Origin: an uncultured bacterium
GTDB lineage: Bacteria > Verrucomicrobiota > Verrucomicrobiia > Opitutales > Intestinicryptomonadaceae
Direction: 5' to 3'
Assembly: GCA_905214995.1 (NCBI GenBank)
Contig: CAJMOT010000005.1
Coordinates: 1 to 33,495 of the forward strand
DNA: 33,495 nucleotides
Part shown: piece after piece, positions 17,931 to 27,160 of the stretch
Layout: every line of letters starts with the position of its first letter
Position numbering within the stretch: the first letter of the stretch is position 1
Notes under the pieces: generated by a model
What the model saw: the letters and a program-made list of their open reading frames with translations, nothing else
Databases searched by the model: none
Told to the model about the DNA's origin: nothing
Program-made: the position numbers and the translations under genes

Positions 17931-18596
17931 ATGCCCGAAAAAAATTACATAGTCGAGCTTGTAGAGGGAAGATGTTCCGATCCGAAGGCGCGCATATTTA
18001 AGGCCGCCCTCGAGGAGTTTGGAATGAAGTCGCTCGCCGGCGCGCGCACGCGTGAGATCGCGGCAAAAGCCAACCTCAACCACGCGGCCATAAGCTATTA
18101 CTTTGGCGGTAAAAACGAGCTCTACATGGAACTTGTCCGACAAATTCGGGATTTCATAAAAAGTTTTAACACCCCCTATTTTGACAGGTTTGCCGATGTT
18201 TTAAAGGACGAGGATCCCCGCGAAGCCCGCAAGTTAATGCTTGATTTTCTCGCCACAAAACTCTCCTCCGACCGCATTCCTGACTATATTTTGCGTTCTA
18301 TAATTCTCATAATTACCCGCGAAGAACTCTATCAAACGCAGGTTTTTGAAATATTTATAGACGTATTCCGCGCGGAGCTCGACATGCTTTCCCACTTGAT
18401 AGCCATAGCTTCCCGCGGCGCGATTGCGGGCGACAGAGCCCGGGTGGCGGCCCACATGATAATCGGGCAGGTGCATATCTTCAACTCCTCCCGCGCCGGC
18501 TTTCAGAAAGTCGCCGGATGGGAATATATAGGTCCCGACAAGGCGAGGGAAGTCTTGGAGATAATAGGCGAATTTTTCGACAAATTCACAAATTGA
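17931..18596 (+). CDS. TetR-family transcriptional regulator (CerR-like)
   Basis: 221 residues. The N-terminal helix-turn-helix is clear: ARIFKAALEEFGMKSLAGARTREIAAKANLNHAAISYYFGGKNELYMELV, shown here by its parts TREIAAKANLNHAAISYYF and GGKNELY (about residues 40-65). The C-terminal region (DEDPREARKLMLDF, YILRSIILIITREELYQTQVFEIF, VAAHMIIGQVHIFNSSRAGF) resembles the CerR/DUF1956 ligand-binding domain found beside efflux pumps. It lies 26 bases before the membrane fusion protein gene on the same strand and behind a palindromic operator, so it most likely represses itself and the pump and is released by a pump substrate. Ligand unknown. Confidence 0.85.
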   Translation: MPEKNYIVELVEGRCSDPKARIFKAALEEFGMKSLAGARTREIAAKANLNHAAISYYFGGKNELYMELVRQIRDFIKSFNTPYFDRFADVLKDEDPREARKLMLDFLATKLSSDRIPDYILRSIILIITREELYQTQVFEIFIDVFRAELDMLSHLIAIASRGAIAGDRARVAAHMIIGQVHIFNSSRAGFQKVAGWEYIGPDKAREVLEIIGEFFDKFTN

Positions 18597-18622
18597 AATC
18601 CGCATTTATCAGTAATATGCAT

Positions 18623-19774
18623 ATGAAGAAAGCGAACACCAAAAACGTTTTGGCAAAATTCTCGGCTCTCGCCCTTGCGGCCGCCGTGTCAGCCTCATTT
18701 TCGGGATGCGGCAAGGGCGGACAGGAGGCCGCGCGCCCAGCTCCCGAGGTCCAGGTGGCTAAACCGTCAAAGAAGACCTTTGAAATTTGGGACGAGTACA
18801 CCGCGAGAATCGAGCCTTTGCAGTTTGTCGAGCTCCGCTCGCGCGTCAGCGGCTATCTCGAAAAGATTCTATTCAAGGAGGGCCAGATAGTCAAGGAGGG
18901 CGACCTGCTCTTTATAATAGACCCGCGCCCCTACGAGGCGGCTCTCGCGGCGGCCAAGGCTTCCGTCAAGGAGGTCGAGGCGCGCCTGCTGCTCGCCAAG
19001 ACAAACCTCGAGCGCGCGAAGGGGCTGCTCGCCTCCAACGCCATTTCCAAGGAAATTTACGACACCCGCCACGCGGAGGTTTTGGGCGCCGAGGCCAACC
19101 TCTTGAACGCGCAGGCGCGTTTGACGGAGGCCGAGCTGAATCTCGAATACACGCACATACGCGCGCCCATCGCCGGCAAGGTCTCGCAGCGAATGGTCGA
19201 CCCGGGCAACCTCATTACCGCCGACTCCACTCTGCTTACGACGATAGTCAACAGCGGCGTCGTGCAGGCCTATTTTGAGGCGAGCGAGCGCGACATGCTG
19301 CGCTACCAAAAGAGCGGCCTGTTCGACGAAATAGACGTCGTAAACCGCAAGGGCCCGCCCGTCGAGATGACCCTCTGGGGCGAGGAGGACAAGCCGTTCA
19401 AGGGCCAGCTCACCTATTTTGACAACCGCATAGGCACGCAGACTTCGAGCCTCACCATGCGCGCCGATATTCCCAATCCCGACCATTTCCTCGCCGCCGG
19501 CATGTTCGGCAAGATAAAGATCCGCGGCGGAAAGGCGCAGGAATTCCTCGTGCTGCCCGAGGAAATCATCGGCACCGACCTCATAAACCGCTATGTGCTC
19601 GTCGTCAACAAGGACGGGGTTGTCGAATATCGCCCCGTCAAAATAGGCAGGCTCTTCGGCAAATACCGCGAGATACTCGAGGGCGTCACCGAGAACGACG
19701 ACGTGATTTTCGTCGGGCTCCAGAGGGCCGTTCCCGGGATAAAGGTTTCCGCCAAGCCCGCCAAGGCAGAATAA
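18623..19774 (+). CDS. RND efflux membrane fusion lipoprotein (AcrA/MexA family)
   Basis: 383 residues from the ATG at 18623; ATG at 18617 adds M-H and is equally possible. The signal ends in a lipobox (FSGC), so it is anchored to the inner membrane in the periplasm, bridging the permease and the outer membrane channel. The order is standard: ELRSRVSGYLEKILFKEGQIVKEGDLLF read in parts as the lipoyl half-motif VSGYLEKILFKEGQIVKEG, then DPRPYEAALAAAKA, a coiled-coil hairpin with repeated Ala/Glu/Leu heptads (about residues 100-165), and the second half THIRAPIAGKVSQRMVDPG. The beta-barrel and membrane-proximal domains follow (VQAYFEASERDM, GTQTSSLTMRADIPNPD). It is 18 bases before the permease gene. 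Confidence 0.93.
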   Translation: MKKANTKNVLAKFSALALAAAVSASFSGCGKGGQEAARPAPEVQVAKPSKKTFEIWDEYTARIEPLQFVELRSRVSGYLEKILFKEGQIVKEGDLLFIIDPRPYEAALAAAKASVKEVEARLLLAKTNLERAKGLLASNAISKEIYDTRHAEVLGAEANLLNAQARLTEAELNLEYTHIRAPIAGKVSQRMVDPGNLITADSTLLTTIVNSGVVQAYFEASERDMLRYQKSGLFDEIDVVNRKGPPVEMTLWGEEDKPFKGQLTYFDNRIGTQTSSLTMRADIPNPDHFLAAGMFGKIKIRGGKAQEFLVLPEEIIGTDLINRYVLVVNKDGVVEYRPVKIGRLFGKYREILEGVTENDDVIFVGLQRAVPGIKVSAKPAKAE

Positions 19775-19792
19775 CGCAAAAACGCAACGAAC

Positions 19793-22700
19793 ATGAAATT
19801 TTCGCACTTTTTCATAGACAGGCCCATTTTCGCGGCGGTGATCTCCATTGTGATCACCCTCGTGGGCATAGTCGGGTATGTGCGTTTGCCCATTTCCCAA
19901 TATCCCGACATCGTTCCGCCGTCGATAACCGTGACGGTGAACTATCCGGGGGCGTCTCCGGAAATCCTCATGGACACCGCCATCGCCCCGCTCGAACAGG
20001 AGATCAACGGCGTCGAAAACATGATGTATATGCAGAGCCAGTGCAACGCCGACGGCTCCGCAACCATCACCGTGACTTTCGAGGTCGGAACCAACATCGA
20101 CACCGCCCAGGTTCTCGTCCAGAACCGAATCGCCGTGGCGGAACCGCGTCTTCCAGAGGAAGTCCGCAGCATAGGCGTGACCGTCAGAAAGCGCTCTCCC
20201 GACATGCTGGTGGCCGCCAACCTCTACTCGCCCGACGGCAGCCGCGACAAGCTGTACCTCACCAACTACGCCATCACGCAGATGAAAGACAGGCTCGCGC
20301 GCGTGTACGGCGTAAGCGACATACAGATTTTCGGCGCGCGCGAATACAGCATGCGCGTATGGCTCAACCCGGACAGGCTTTCGCACTTCAACATGACGGC
20401 TTCCCAAGTCGTCGCCGCCCTGCGCGAACAGAACAAGCAAGTCGCGGCGGGCAAGCTCAACCAGCCGCCGTTTACCAATCCCAACGCCGCGTACGAGCTG
20501 ATGATAAACACCCAGGGGCGGCTTCAAAGCCCCGAGGAATTTGAGAACATCATCATAAAGTACACCGACGACGGCAAGATAGTCCAGTTAAAGGACGTCG
20601 CGCGCGTCGAGATAGGCGCGTACACCTACGCAGACGAGTCGTACCTCAACGGAATGCCGGCCGTGGCGCTTGCCATGTACCAGCTGCCGGGCTCAAACGC
20701 GCTCGATACCGCAAACCGCATACACATGACCTTGCAGGAAATGCGCAAGGAATTTCCCCCGGGAGTCGATTACTACGTCGCACTCGACAATACGACTTAT
20801 ATAAGGGATTCCGTCAACGCAGTCTACCACACGATATTCGAGGCGATAATCTTGGTCGTCGTGGTCGTGATGGTCTTCCTTCAAAACTGGAGGGCGGCGA
20901 TAATTCCGCTATTCGCCATACCGGTTTCGCTGATAGGCACGTTTGCGCTGATGGACGTGTTCGGGTTCTCGATAAACAATCTGTCGCTCTTCGGGTTGGT
21001 GCTCGCCATAGGCATCGTCGTAGACGACGCGATCGTCGTCGTCGAGAACGTGGAGCGCAACATGCGCGACGGGCTCGACGCAAAGGAGGCGACCAAGAGG
21101 GCGATGACGCAAGTTCAGGGGGCGCTCATCGCCATCGTATTCGTGCTCTCGAGCGTGTTCGTCCCCACGGCGTTCATAGAGGGCATCTCGGGGCAGTTCT
21201 ACCGCCAGTTCGCCCTCACTATCGCGGTTTCAACCATACTTTCCGGCATAGTTTCGCTTACGCTCTCTCCCGCGCTCTGCGCGATTATGCTCCGCCACCA
21301 CGAAAATCCCGACCTCTTCACGAGAATCTCGAATTTCTTTTTTGGATGGTTCTTCAAGGGATTCAACGCTTCGTTTTCATGGGTGTCCGAGAAATACGGC
21401 GCGTTTGTCAAGGGGCTGGTGAGATTCTCCGCGATAGTGATGATCCTTTATGTCGCGCTGCTCGGGCTTACGGTGCATCTGTTCAGGACTACCCCGAAGG
21501 GCTTTATTCCCAAGCAGGACACCGGCTATGTCTTCATAACCACCCAGCTTCCCGACGGCCTGACGTTCGCCCACACCGACGCCGTCCAGCAGAAAATCCA
21601 GAAACTCGTTAAGCAGGTGGACGGCATAGAGGACATAATGTCGGTCGTCGGGCTCAACGGCGCAACCCACGGCAAGTCCTCCAACGCGGGCGCCAACTTC
21701 CTTAAATTGACTCCGAAATCCGAGCGCGAAAAGAAGGGCATTTCCCTCGACAGCATAATAGCGCAACTCTACGGAATCCTGCAAAAGGAGGTTCCGGAAG
21801 CGTCGTGCTTCGTCCTCACCCCGCCCGCCGTCAACGGCATAGGCGCGGGCGGCGACTACAAGCTCATGGTGCAGGACAGGACCTCCCACGGAATCGAGGC
21901 GGTCGAAAAGTATACAAAGCTCATAGCGGAAAAGGCCATGCAGTCTCCGGAAAGCTCGCTCGCATTTACGACCTACCGCATATCCTCCCCGCAGCTCTAC
22001 GTGGATATAGACCGCGAGAGGGCGCAAAAGCTGAGCGTCCCGATCAGCTCGATTTTCGAGACCATGCAGTACAACCTCGGATCGGTTTACGTCAACGACT
22101 TCAATATCCTCAACCGCGTCTACCGCGTGATGGCGCAGGCGGAGGACTCCCAGCGCTCGGACGTCTCCGACATATACAACCTCAAAGTTCCCAACGTCCG
22201 CGGGGTAAACGTGCCGCTCGGCTCCGTCGCCAACATCAGGCGCACGATAGGCCCGGAGAGCGTGACGCGATACAACCTCTATCCCGCCGCCGAGGTCATG
22301 GGCAATCTGACCCCCGGGTACAGCACGGGGCAGGCGATGGCCGCAATAGAGAAAATCGCCGCCGAGACGCTGCCGTCGGGCATGGGCATAGAGTGGACGG
22401 ATTTGGCGTTCCAAGAAAAGCGCGTCGGCAATACGGCAGTCGTGATTTTCGCCATGTGCGTGCTCTTCGTGTACCTCGTGCTCGCCGCCCTCTACGAGAG
22501 CTGGAGGCTGCCGCTTTCCGTCATTCTCGTGGTGCCGCTCGTGCTTCTGTTCGCCCTCAGCGGGGTTTTGATGCGCGGAATGGACAACAACATCATGACG
22601 CAAATCGGATTCGTCGTGCTGATTGGGCTTGCGTGCAAAAACGCCATACTTATAGTCGAATTCGCAAAACAAAGACAGGAAAGGGGAGAAGAGATCGTCT

Positions 22701-22927
22701 CGAGCGTGAGCAACGCGTCCAAAAACCGCCTGCGCCCGATTCTTATGACGTCGTTCGCGTTCATTCTCGGCGTCGTGCCGCTCGCCTACGCGACCGGTTC
22801 GGCCTCCGAGCTGCGCCAGGCGCTTGGGACTTCGGTGTTCTTCGGAATGATAGGCGTCACGTTCATGGGGCTCATATTCACGCCGGTATTCTTCTATCTC
22901 ATCCGGAAAAACTACAAAGCGCAGTAA
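19793..22927 (+). CDS. RND multidrug efflux permease (AcrB/MexB, HAE1 family)
   Basis: 1044 residues, the usual length. It is the trimeric inner membrane proton/drug antiporter of the tripartite pump. The N terminus MKFSHFFIDRPIFAAVIS and RLPISQYPDIVPPSITVTVNYPGA (cut here at the YPD motif) are diagnostic. Proton-relay residues are present: the Asp pair in IVVDDAIVVVENVERN (about 411-412) and Lys949 in GLACKNAILIVEFAK. The two large periplasmic loops lie between helices 1-2 and 7-8, with GFIPKQDTGYVF at the start of the second. Twelve membrane segments can be followed to the end. It is complete and probably functional. The substrate range cannot be read from the sequence. The outer membrane factor gene starts 9 bases later. 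Confidence 0.96.
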   Translation: MKFSHFFIDRPIFAAVISIVITLVGIVGYVRLPISQYPDIVPPSITVTVNYPGASPEILMDTAIAPLEQEINGVENMMYMQSQCNADGSATITVTFEVGTNIDTAQVLVQNRIAVAEPRLPEEVRSIGVTVRKRSPDMLVAANLYSPDGSRDKLYLTNYAITQMKDRLARVYGVSDIQIFGAREYSMRVWLNPDRLSHFNMTASQVVAALREQNKQVAAGKLNQPPFTNPNAAYELMINTQGRLQSPEEFENIIIKYTDDGKIVQLKDVARVEIGAYTYADESYLNGMPAVALAMYQLPGSNALDTANRIHMTLQEMRKEFPPGVDYYVALDNTTYIRDSVNAVYHTIFEAIILVVVVVMVFLQNWRAAIIPLFAIPVSLIGTFALMDVFGFSINNLSLFGLVLAIGIVVDDAIVVVENVERNMRDGLDAKEATKRAMTQVQGALIAIVFVLSSVFVPTAFIEGISGQFYRQFALTIAVSTILSGIVSLTLSPALCAIMLRHHENPDLFTRISNFFFGWFFKGFNASFSWVSEKYGAFVKGLVRFSAIVMILYVALLGLTVHLFRTTPKGFIPKQDTGYVFITTQLPDGLTFAHTDAVQQKIQKLVKQVDGIEDIMSVVGLNGATHGKSSNAGANFLKLTPKSEREKKGISLDSIIAQLYGILQKEVPEASCFVLTPPAVNGIGAGGDYKLMVQDRTSHGIEAVEKYTKLIAEKAMQSPESSLAFTTYRISSPQLYVDIDRERAQKLSVPISSIFETMQYNLGSVYVNDFNILNRVYRVMAQAEDSQRSDVSDIYNLKVPNVRGVNVPLGSVANIRRTIGPESVTRYNLYPAAEVMGNLTPGYSTGQAMAAIEKIAAETLPSGMGIEWTDLAFQEKRVGNTAVVIFAMCVLFVYLVLAALYESWRLPLSVILVVPLVLLFALSGVLMRGMDNNIMTQIGFVVLIGLACKNAILIVEFAKQRQERGEEIVSSVSNASKNRLRPILMTSFAFILGVVPLAYATGSASELRQALGTSVFFGMIGVTFMGLIFTPVFFYLIRKNYKAQ

Positions 22928-22936
22928 TACATACAT

Positions 22937-24454
22937 ATGAAACAAGGAAAAATCTTAAACGCATCGTTCGCGGCGTCCGCGCTGGCGCTCGCGGGCTGCA
23001 TGGTCGGGCCGGACTACGTGGAGCCGAGCTTCAAGATCGCGGAGGAGGAGCTTATGAAAGAGCACTTCTCGCGCGACGAGGATCTCTGGAAGAGCGCGCT
23101 GCCCGCGGACTCGCTGCCAAAGGGCGACTGGTGGAAGGTCTTTAACGACCCGCAACTCGACGCCCTCCTGAAAATGTGCCGCGAGAACAGCCCGAGCCTC
23201 AAAGCCGCGTTCTGGCGCGTAGAACAGGCGCGAGAGACCGCCCTCATGGACCAGAGCGACCTCTACCCGCATCTCAACGGCAACGCGTCGTATTCGCGCA
23301 CGGGCTCGTCCAAGAATGTGCACGGCACCTACGCGGGCACCTACGACAACTGGGCAACGGGCTTTGGCGTGACGTGGGACCTCGACCTGTTCGGGCGCAT
23401 ACGCAGCATAATAGACGCCGACGTCGCCGACGCGCAGGCGTCGCTGGACGAGTACGAAAACCTGATGCTGCTCATGCAGGCGCAGGTGGCGACCCTGTAT
23501 TTCTCGATACGCCAGTACTCCTCCGAAATAGAGCTGTTGGAGCGCACGGTAAAAGTGCGCAAAGACCAGACCCAATACGTCGCCCGCCGCCTGAAATACG
23601 GCGAGGCAAGCGATCTGGACATGCAGCGCGCGTTTCAGGAGGAGTACGACGCCTCCGCGCAGCTCGCGTCGGTGGAGCGCCAGATGGCGGTAGCAAGGAA
23701 CGACATCGCGATTCTCGCGGGCACGGTTCCGTCGAAGCTCGACTTCAAAATCTCGCCGCTTCCGGAGGCGATGCCCCGCCTGCCCGCCGCAATTCCCTCG
23801 GAGCTGCTCGAGCGCAGGCCCGACATCGCGCAGGCCGAGCGCAGGGTGTACGCGGCAAACGCGCGCATAGGCGCGGCGCACGCGGCGTATTTCCCGACGA
23901 TTTCGTTCTCCGCCGACACGAGCCTCTCCGCGGAGAAGATCGACAAGCTCATAAACTCGTCGAGTTTTGCGTGGGGCATAAGCCCGCAGATTTACATACC
24001 GATTTTCCAGGCGGGCAGAATCTACGCGCAGAAGCAGGTGGCCCTCGCCGCCCACAAGGAGACGCTTGAAAACTACAAGAATACCGTCCTCAACGCCATC
24101 GGCGAGGTCGAAAACGCGCTCGCGCAGATAAATTACCTCAAACGCGAATACGACAAGCGCACGGACGTTGTGAACGCCTCGCTGAAAGTCCAGGACCTGA
24201 CGCAGAAGCAGTACGACCTCGGGTACATAGACTACTTTTCGGTCAGCGACGCCCAGAGGCTTGCGCTCTCGAACGAGCGAGCGCAGATTTCGCTGCGCGG
24301 CGACAGGTTCAAGGCGTACGTCAACCTCATATCGGCGCTCGGCGGCGGCTGGTCAGCAGACCCCGAAGCCCAGGAAAAGGCTTTGCGCCCCGACCTGCTC
24401 GACCCGTACGAGCTCTCGAAGGAAAAGCCCAAGCCGCTCGGAGAGGAAGGATAG
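22937..24454 (+). CDS. RND outer membrane factor lipoprotein (NodT/OprM family)
   Basis: 505 residues. It forms the trimeric outer membrane channel and periplasmic tunnel of the pump. The signal ends in a clear lipobox (ALAGC) followed by MVGPDYVEPS, the standard start of this family. WWKVFNDPQLDALLKM and NSPSLKAAFWRVEQARE match the first repeat; ATGFGVTWDLDLFGRIRS is the conserved W-D-L-D-L-F-G-R signature, and the second repeat carries ERRPDIAQAERRVYAANARIGAAHAAYFPTIS, seen here as RRPDIAQAERRVYAANARIG. Periplasmic helices are rich in heptads. It ends the tetR-pump operon; a strong terminator follows. Confidence 0.94.
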   Translation: MKQGKILNASFAASALALAGCMVGPDYVEPSFKIAEEELMKEHFSRDEDLWKSALPADSLPKGDWWKVFNDPQLDALLKMCRENSPSLKAAFWRVEQARETALMDQSDLYPHLNGNASYSRTGSSKNVHGTYAGTYDNWATGFGVTWDLDLFGRIRSIIDADVADAQASLDEYENLMLLMQAQVATLYFSIRQYSSEIELLERTVKVRKDQTQYVARRLKYGEASDLDMQRAFQEEYDASAQLASVERQMAVARNDIAILAGTVPSKLDFKISPLPEAMPRLPAAIPSELLERRPDIAQAERRVYAANARIGAAHAAYFPTISFSADTSLSAEKIDKLINSSSFAWGISPQIYIPIFQAGRIYAQKQVALAAHKETLENYKNTVLNAIGEVENALAQINYLKREYDKRTDVVNASLKVQDLTQKQYDLGYIDYFSVSDAQRLALSNERAQISLRGDRFKAYVNLISALGGGWSADPEAQEKALRPDLLDPYELSKEKPKPLGEEG

Positions 24455-24502
24455 CCAGCAGATTTCCGCGCGTTTTTGCGCGTTGGGAAGGACGGCAAAA
24501 AC

Positions 24503-24533
24503 GCGGCCCGGAGATTTCGGGCCGCATTTTTTT
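24503..24533 (+). terminator. Terminator of the efflux operon
   Basis: GCGGCCCG (24503-24510) pairs perfectly with CGGGCCGC (24518-24525) around a 7-base loop, followed by A and seven T. It lies 49 bases after the outer membrane factor stop. Confidence 0.85.
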
Positions 24534-24628
24534 GCGGGCGCGGAGGCGAAAATTTGGGGATATCCCCTCTGCCAATCCGCAATAATCTCGAATGTCTTTC
24601 GATTTTCCCTCCGCCCGCCGCCGCGTTT

Positions 24629-25658
24629 TTATAGAATTGCCTTTGCGGTTTCGTCGGCGCGCGGCTTTTTTGCGAGGCGCTCCGCGCCGCGGCGCATTAT
24701 CCCGAGCGCCTCTTCGCGCGCGGGCGAACCGGCTTCGATTGCCTTCAAAATCGGCGAGAGCTCCGGCCGGTCGAACGACACGGCTTCGTTACGGTAAAGG
24801 CGCGCCGCGATCCTGTTTTTTACCACATTGCCTTTCCATATTCCGAACGGCGCGCCCTGCCCTGAAATTTCCGCCCTGGAATATCCGAATTTTTCCGCGC
24901 CGCCCTCGGCGAGCTCGAAGAGCCTTTGGATCTTCTCGAAAGTCAGCGGCGAGCGCCCCTACGGGTTTTGCGGATAGGCGCAGTCCTCCGTCGGATAATA
25001 TGGGGCGTTGGCGTCTATCCACGCGCGCAAATCCGCAAATTCCCCTTCATCGAGCTTCACGCCGTTGTGCCCCGCGCGGATCATTTTCACCATACGGCTT
25101 TGTTTCGCGCCCCACGAGTTCGCCTCTTGCACGGCGTCGGGGCCCGCGCCTATCGCGGATATCGCCTTCTTTGAATGCAGCTGCAAATAAGGCTGGTTGA
25201 ACATCAGCCCCCTGTCGCCGCAGAGGATTATCTTTCCCGAGCCCCTGCCGCCGAAGTCGTGGCATTTCACGCAATGCCTGTCGAAAATAGGCTGAATGTT
25301 CTTCATGTAGGAGAGCTCCGCGCCCGCGACGCCGCGCGGCGTCGGGCGAGACTTCTGGGTCGCGCACGATTCCCTCGGGAAGGGAGAGCAGGGTTTCGAT
25401 CTTGGGCTTTCCCGAGGCGTCAAAGTCTATTTTTATCAGCGACGAGCCTCCGTCCGCCGCCTTTTCCCACGAACTCTGGTTGATTTCGCCCTTTTGAAAA
25501 ATGTTGGCGGTGTTGTGGTGGTCTGTCGGATACTGGTTGCGGACGACGCACACTACCGACTTTCCCGCAAGCCTGGGGACGGTCTCGACAACCTGCGCCG
25601 CAGCTAAGAAAATCGGCGCGGCAGAGGCGAACAAAATGGCGAAACCCTTTGAAACCAT
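24629..25658 (-). pseudogene. Decayed hydrazine-synthase-alpha-like c-type cytochrome gene
   Basis: Pieces of one protein lie in order on the minus strand. The first frame starts at 25658 with a signal peptide (GFAILFASAAPIFLAAAQ) and gives VVCVVRNQYPTDHHNTANIF and LLSLPEGIVRDPEVSPD. The frame then changes near 25350, and the sequence jumps to a C-terminal cytochrome domain, ELSYMKNIQPIFDRHCVKCHDFGG, whose CVKCH binds haem c, followed by AIGAGPDAVQEANSW and VKLDEGEFADLRAWID. A TAG at 24959-24961 interrupts PQNP*GRSPLTFEKIQ; a Tyr codon there would restore it, and the frame runs on to 24629 (SPILKAIEAGSPAREEAL). Several hundred residues of the middle are missing. The family is exported and common in Verrucomicrobiota and Lentisphaerae; its function outside anammox is unknown. 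Confidence 0.65.
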
Positions 25659-25724
25659 GTTGCAAATGTAAAAAGGTTTCAAATCAGCCGCAAGCCGAAA
25701 AGATGGCGGCGCAAAATAAGACGC

Positions 25725-25755
25725 TTGACAAAACGGTCTCGGGAAAACATTTTAT
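25725..25755 (+). promoter_or_regulatory. Putative tRNA-Leu promoter
   Basis: TTGACA at 25725-25730 and TTTTAT at 25750-25755 (19-base spacing) precede the tRNA start at 25768. Confidence 0.4.
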
Positions 25756-25767
25756 CAGACTTTAAAA

Positions 25768-25849
25768 GCTCAAGTGGTGAAATTGGTAGACACGCACGAT
25801 TCAGGTTCGTGTGCTTCACGGCATGAGGGTTCGAGTCCCTCCTTGAGCA
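25768..25849 (+). tRNA. tRNA-Leu (CAG)
   Basis: Acceptor GCTCAAG (25768-25774) pairs with CTTGAGC (25842-25848), discriminator A at 25849. The anticodon stem CACGA/TCGTG encloses TTCAGGT with anticodon CAG. A class II variable arm (TGCTTCACGGCA) and the T-loop GTTCGAG are present. The CCA is not encoded. Confidence 0.93.
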
Positions 25850-25906
25850 TTTTCCCGCCCGCATTTCCAAACGTTTCGCGGGTTTTGGAACCGGCTCCAT
25901 AAATAA

Positions 25907-25932
25907 GCGCGGCATTTTTTTGACCGCCGCGC
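25907..25932 (-). terminator. Possible terminator of tRNA-Pro (TGG)
   Basis: GCGCGGC (25907-25913) and GCCGCGC (25926-25932) form a 7-bp stem with a 12-base loop. On the minus strand it follows the tRNA by nine bases and is followed by TTATTTAT, a weak U tract. Confidence 0.3.
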
Positions 25933-25940
25933 AAATGCCG

Positions 25941-26015
<75 letters not shown>

Positions 26016-26026
26016 ATTTTCGGGAC

Positions 26027-26055
26027 ATTTCAGCCGATCGGCAGCGGATTGTCAA
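26027..26055 (-). promoter_or_regulatory. Promoter of tRNA-Pro (TGG)
   Basis: On the minus strand TTGACA (26050-26055) and TGAAAT (26027-26032) are separated by exactly 17 bases; transcription would start near 26021, six bases before the tRNA. Confidence 0.55.
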
Positions 26056-26186
26056 TTACTCATTTGGCAGGCGCGAATAAAAGAAAAGTTTGCCTCGCCG
26101 CATTTGCCGCGGGCGCGCGCCATATCCTGCGCCCCGCGTTTCCGTCAAAAAGCGGAATGCCGGCTGCGGCGCGAAAATTCGGGGCG

Positions 26187-26220
26187 CAAAAAAATCCCGA
26201 GCCGCGCGGCTCGGGATTTT
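26187..26220 (-). terminator. Terminator of the FKBP gene
   Basis: A near-perfect palindrome, ATCCCGAGCCGC with GCGGCTCGGGAT, is flanked by A and T runs. On the minus strand it lies about 16 bases after the FKBP stop and runs into seven T. It could work in both directions. Confidence 0.8.
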
Positions 26221-26235
26221 CGGAAATTTCCGGCG

Positions 26236-26958
26236 CTACTTTGCGGCGGAGACTGCGGCGGAGGCGGGAGCGGCGGGATCCACGTCCACCATCTCGACGT
26301 CGAATATAAGCGTCGAATTCGGGGGAATGCCGGGGAGCGCCTGATTGCCGTATCCGAGCTTGGCGGGAATGTAGAGGCGCGCCTTGCCGCCCTTGCCTAT
26401 CTTTTGCAGGCCTTCCCTGAATCCGGGTATTACGCGCGCGAGGTTGAACTCCGCGGGCTTTCCGCCGTGCTTGTCGGTGCTGTCAAACACCGTCCCGTCC
26501 ACGAGCTTGCCGGTGTACTTCACAACGACGTTCGAGTTTTCGGAGGGGAGCTTGGCGTCGCCCTTCTCGATGATTTCGATCGCAAGCCCCGTGGGAGACT
26601 TTTCAATGCCCTCCTTCTTTTCGAGCTCTTTCCAGAATTCCGCGGCCTGGGCGGTCGCCTTTTCCGCGGCTTTCGCGGCGTTGGCTTCGGCGCGCGCGCG
26701 GAGGAATTCAAAAGCTTTCGCGCCCGTAGCCTGGATGTCGTCGGGCAGCTTCTTGGATTCGTTTACGGCCTTCATTCCGGCGACGAACGCGTCGAATTCC
26801 TCGGGGGTAAATTCGAGTTCGAGCAATCCGTTGCGTTCGAACATGATCATTCCAAAAGTCTTTATGTAGTCTTCCTTGGTTTCGGCCATGGACATGGAGG
26901 CGGACGCGAGCGCCATAAGGCCCGCGCATATTGCGGTTATTGTCTTTTTAGTTTTCAT
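26236..26958 (-). CDS. FKBP-type peptidyl-prolyl isomerase, exported (FkpA/Mip-like)
   Basis: 240 residues from the ATG at 26958, which opens a signal peptide (KTKKTITAICAGLMALASASMSMA, cleavage after SMA). Residues ~30-125 are helical and Glu/Ala-rich, like the dimerisation arm of FkpA and Mip. The C-terminal domain is a full FKBP: VVVKYTGKLVDGTVFDST, FNLARVIPGFREGLQKIGKG, ARLYIPAKLGYGNQ and NSTLIFDVEMVDV; the aromatic and Asp residues of the active pocket (Y, F-D, V-I-P-G, Y, F) are present. It should isomerise prolyl bonds and chaperone proteins in the periplasm. An AAGGAG site lies 30 bases upstream, too far for this ATG, yet the longer frame has a basic, signal-free leader and is less likely. 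Confidence 0.92.
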   Translation of the reverse strand: MKTKKTITAICAGLMALASASMSMAETKEDYIKTFGMIMFERNGLLELEFTPEEFDAFVAGMKAVNESKKLPDDIQATGAKAFEFLRARAEANAAKAAEKATAQAAEFWKELEKKEGIEKSPTGLAIEIIEKGDAKLPSENSNVVVKYTGKLVDGTVFDSTDKHGGKPAEFNLARVIPGFREGLQKIGKGGKARLYIPAKLGYGNQALPGIPPNSTLIFDVEMVDVDPAAPASAAVSAAK

Positions 26959-27160
26959 ATTTTTGCAAGAATGTGTTGAAATTCTCCTTTTCAGTGGGTT
27001 GACCGACAAAAAATCAGATTCGTTCCAACATTTCAATTTAAAAGCTCGCCGCCGCGGAACTTTTTGCCGCCGCCGGCGTCGCAATGTGTATCGGCGGATT
27101 TGCCCCGAAAATTTAACTTATTTGTTGCCCGCGCAACATTCCGCAATATAAAAGGCGCGT

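Noticed and set aside
18869..20527. Long antisense frame across the membrane fusion protein and permease genes
   Set aside because: It spans two clear genes on the other strand and shows no family motifs.
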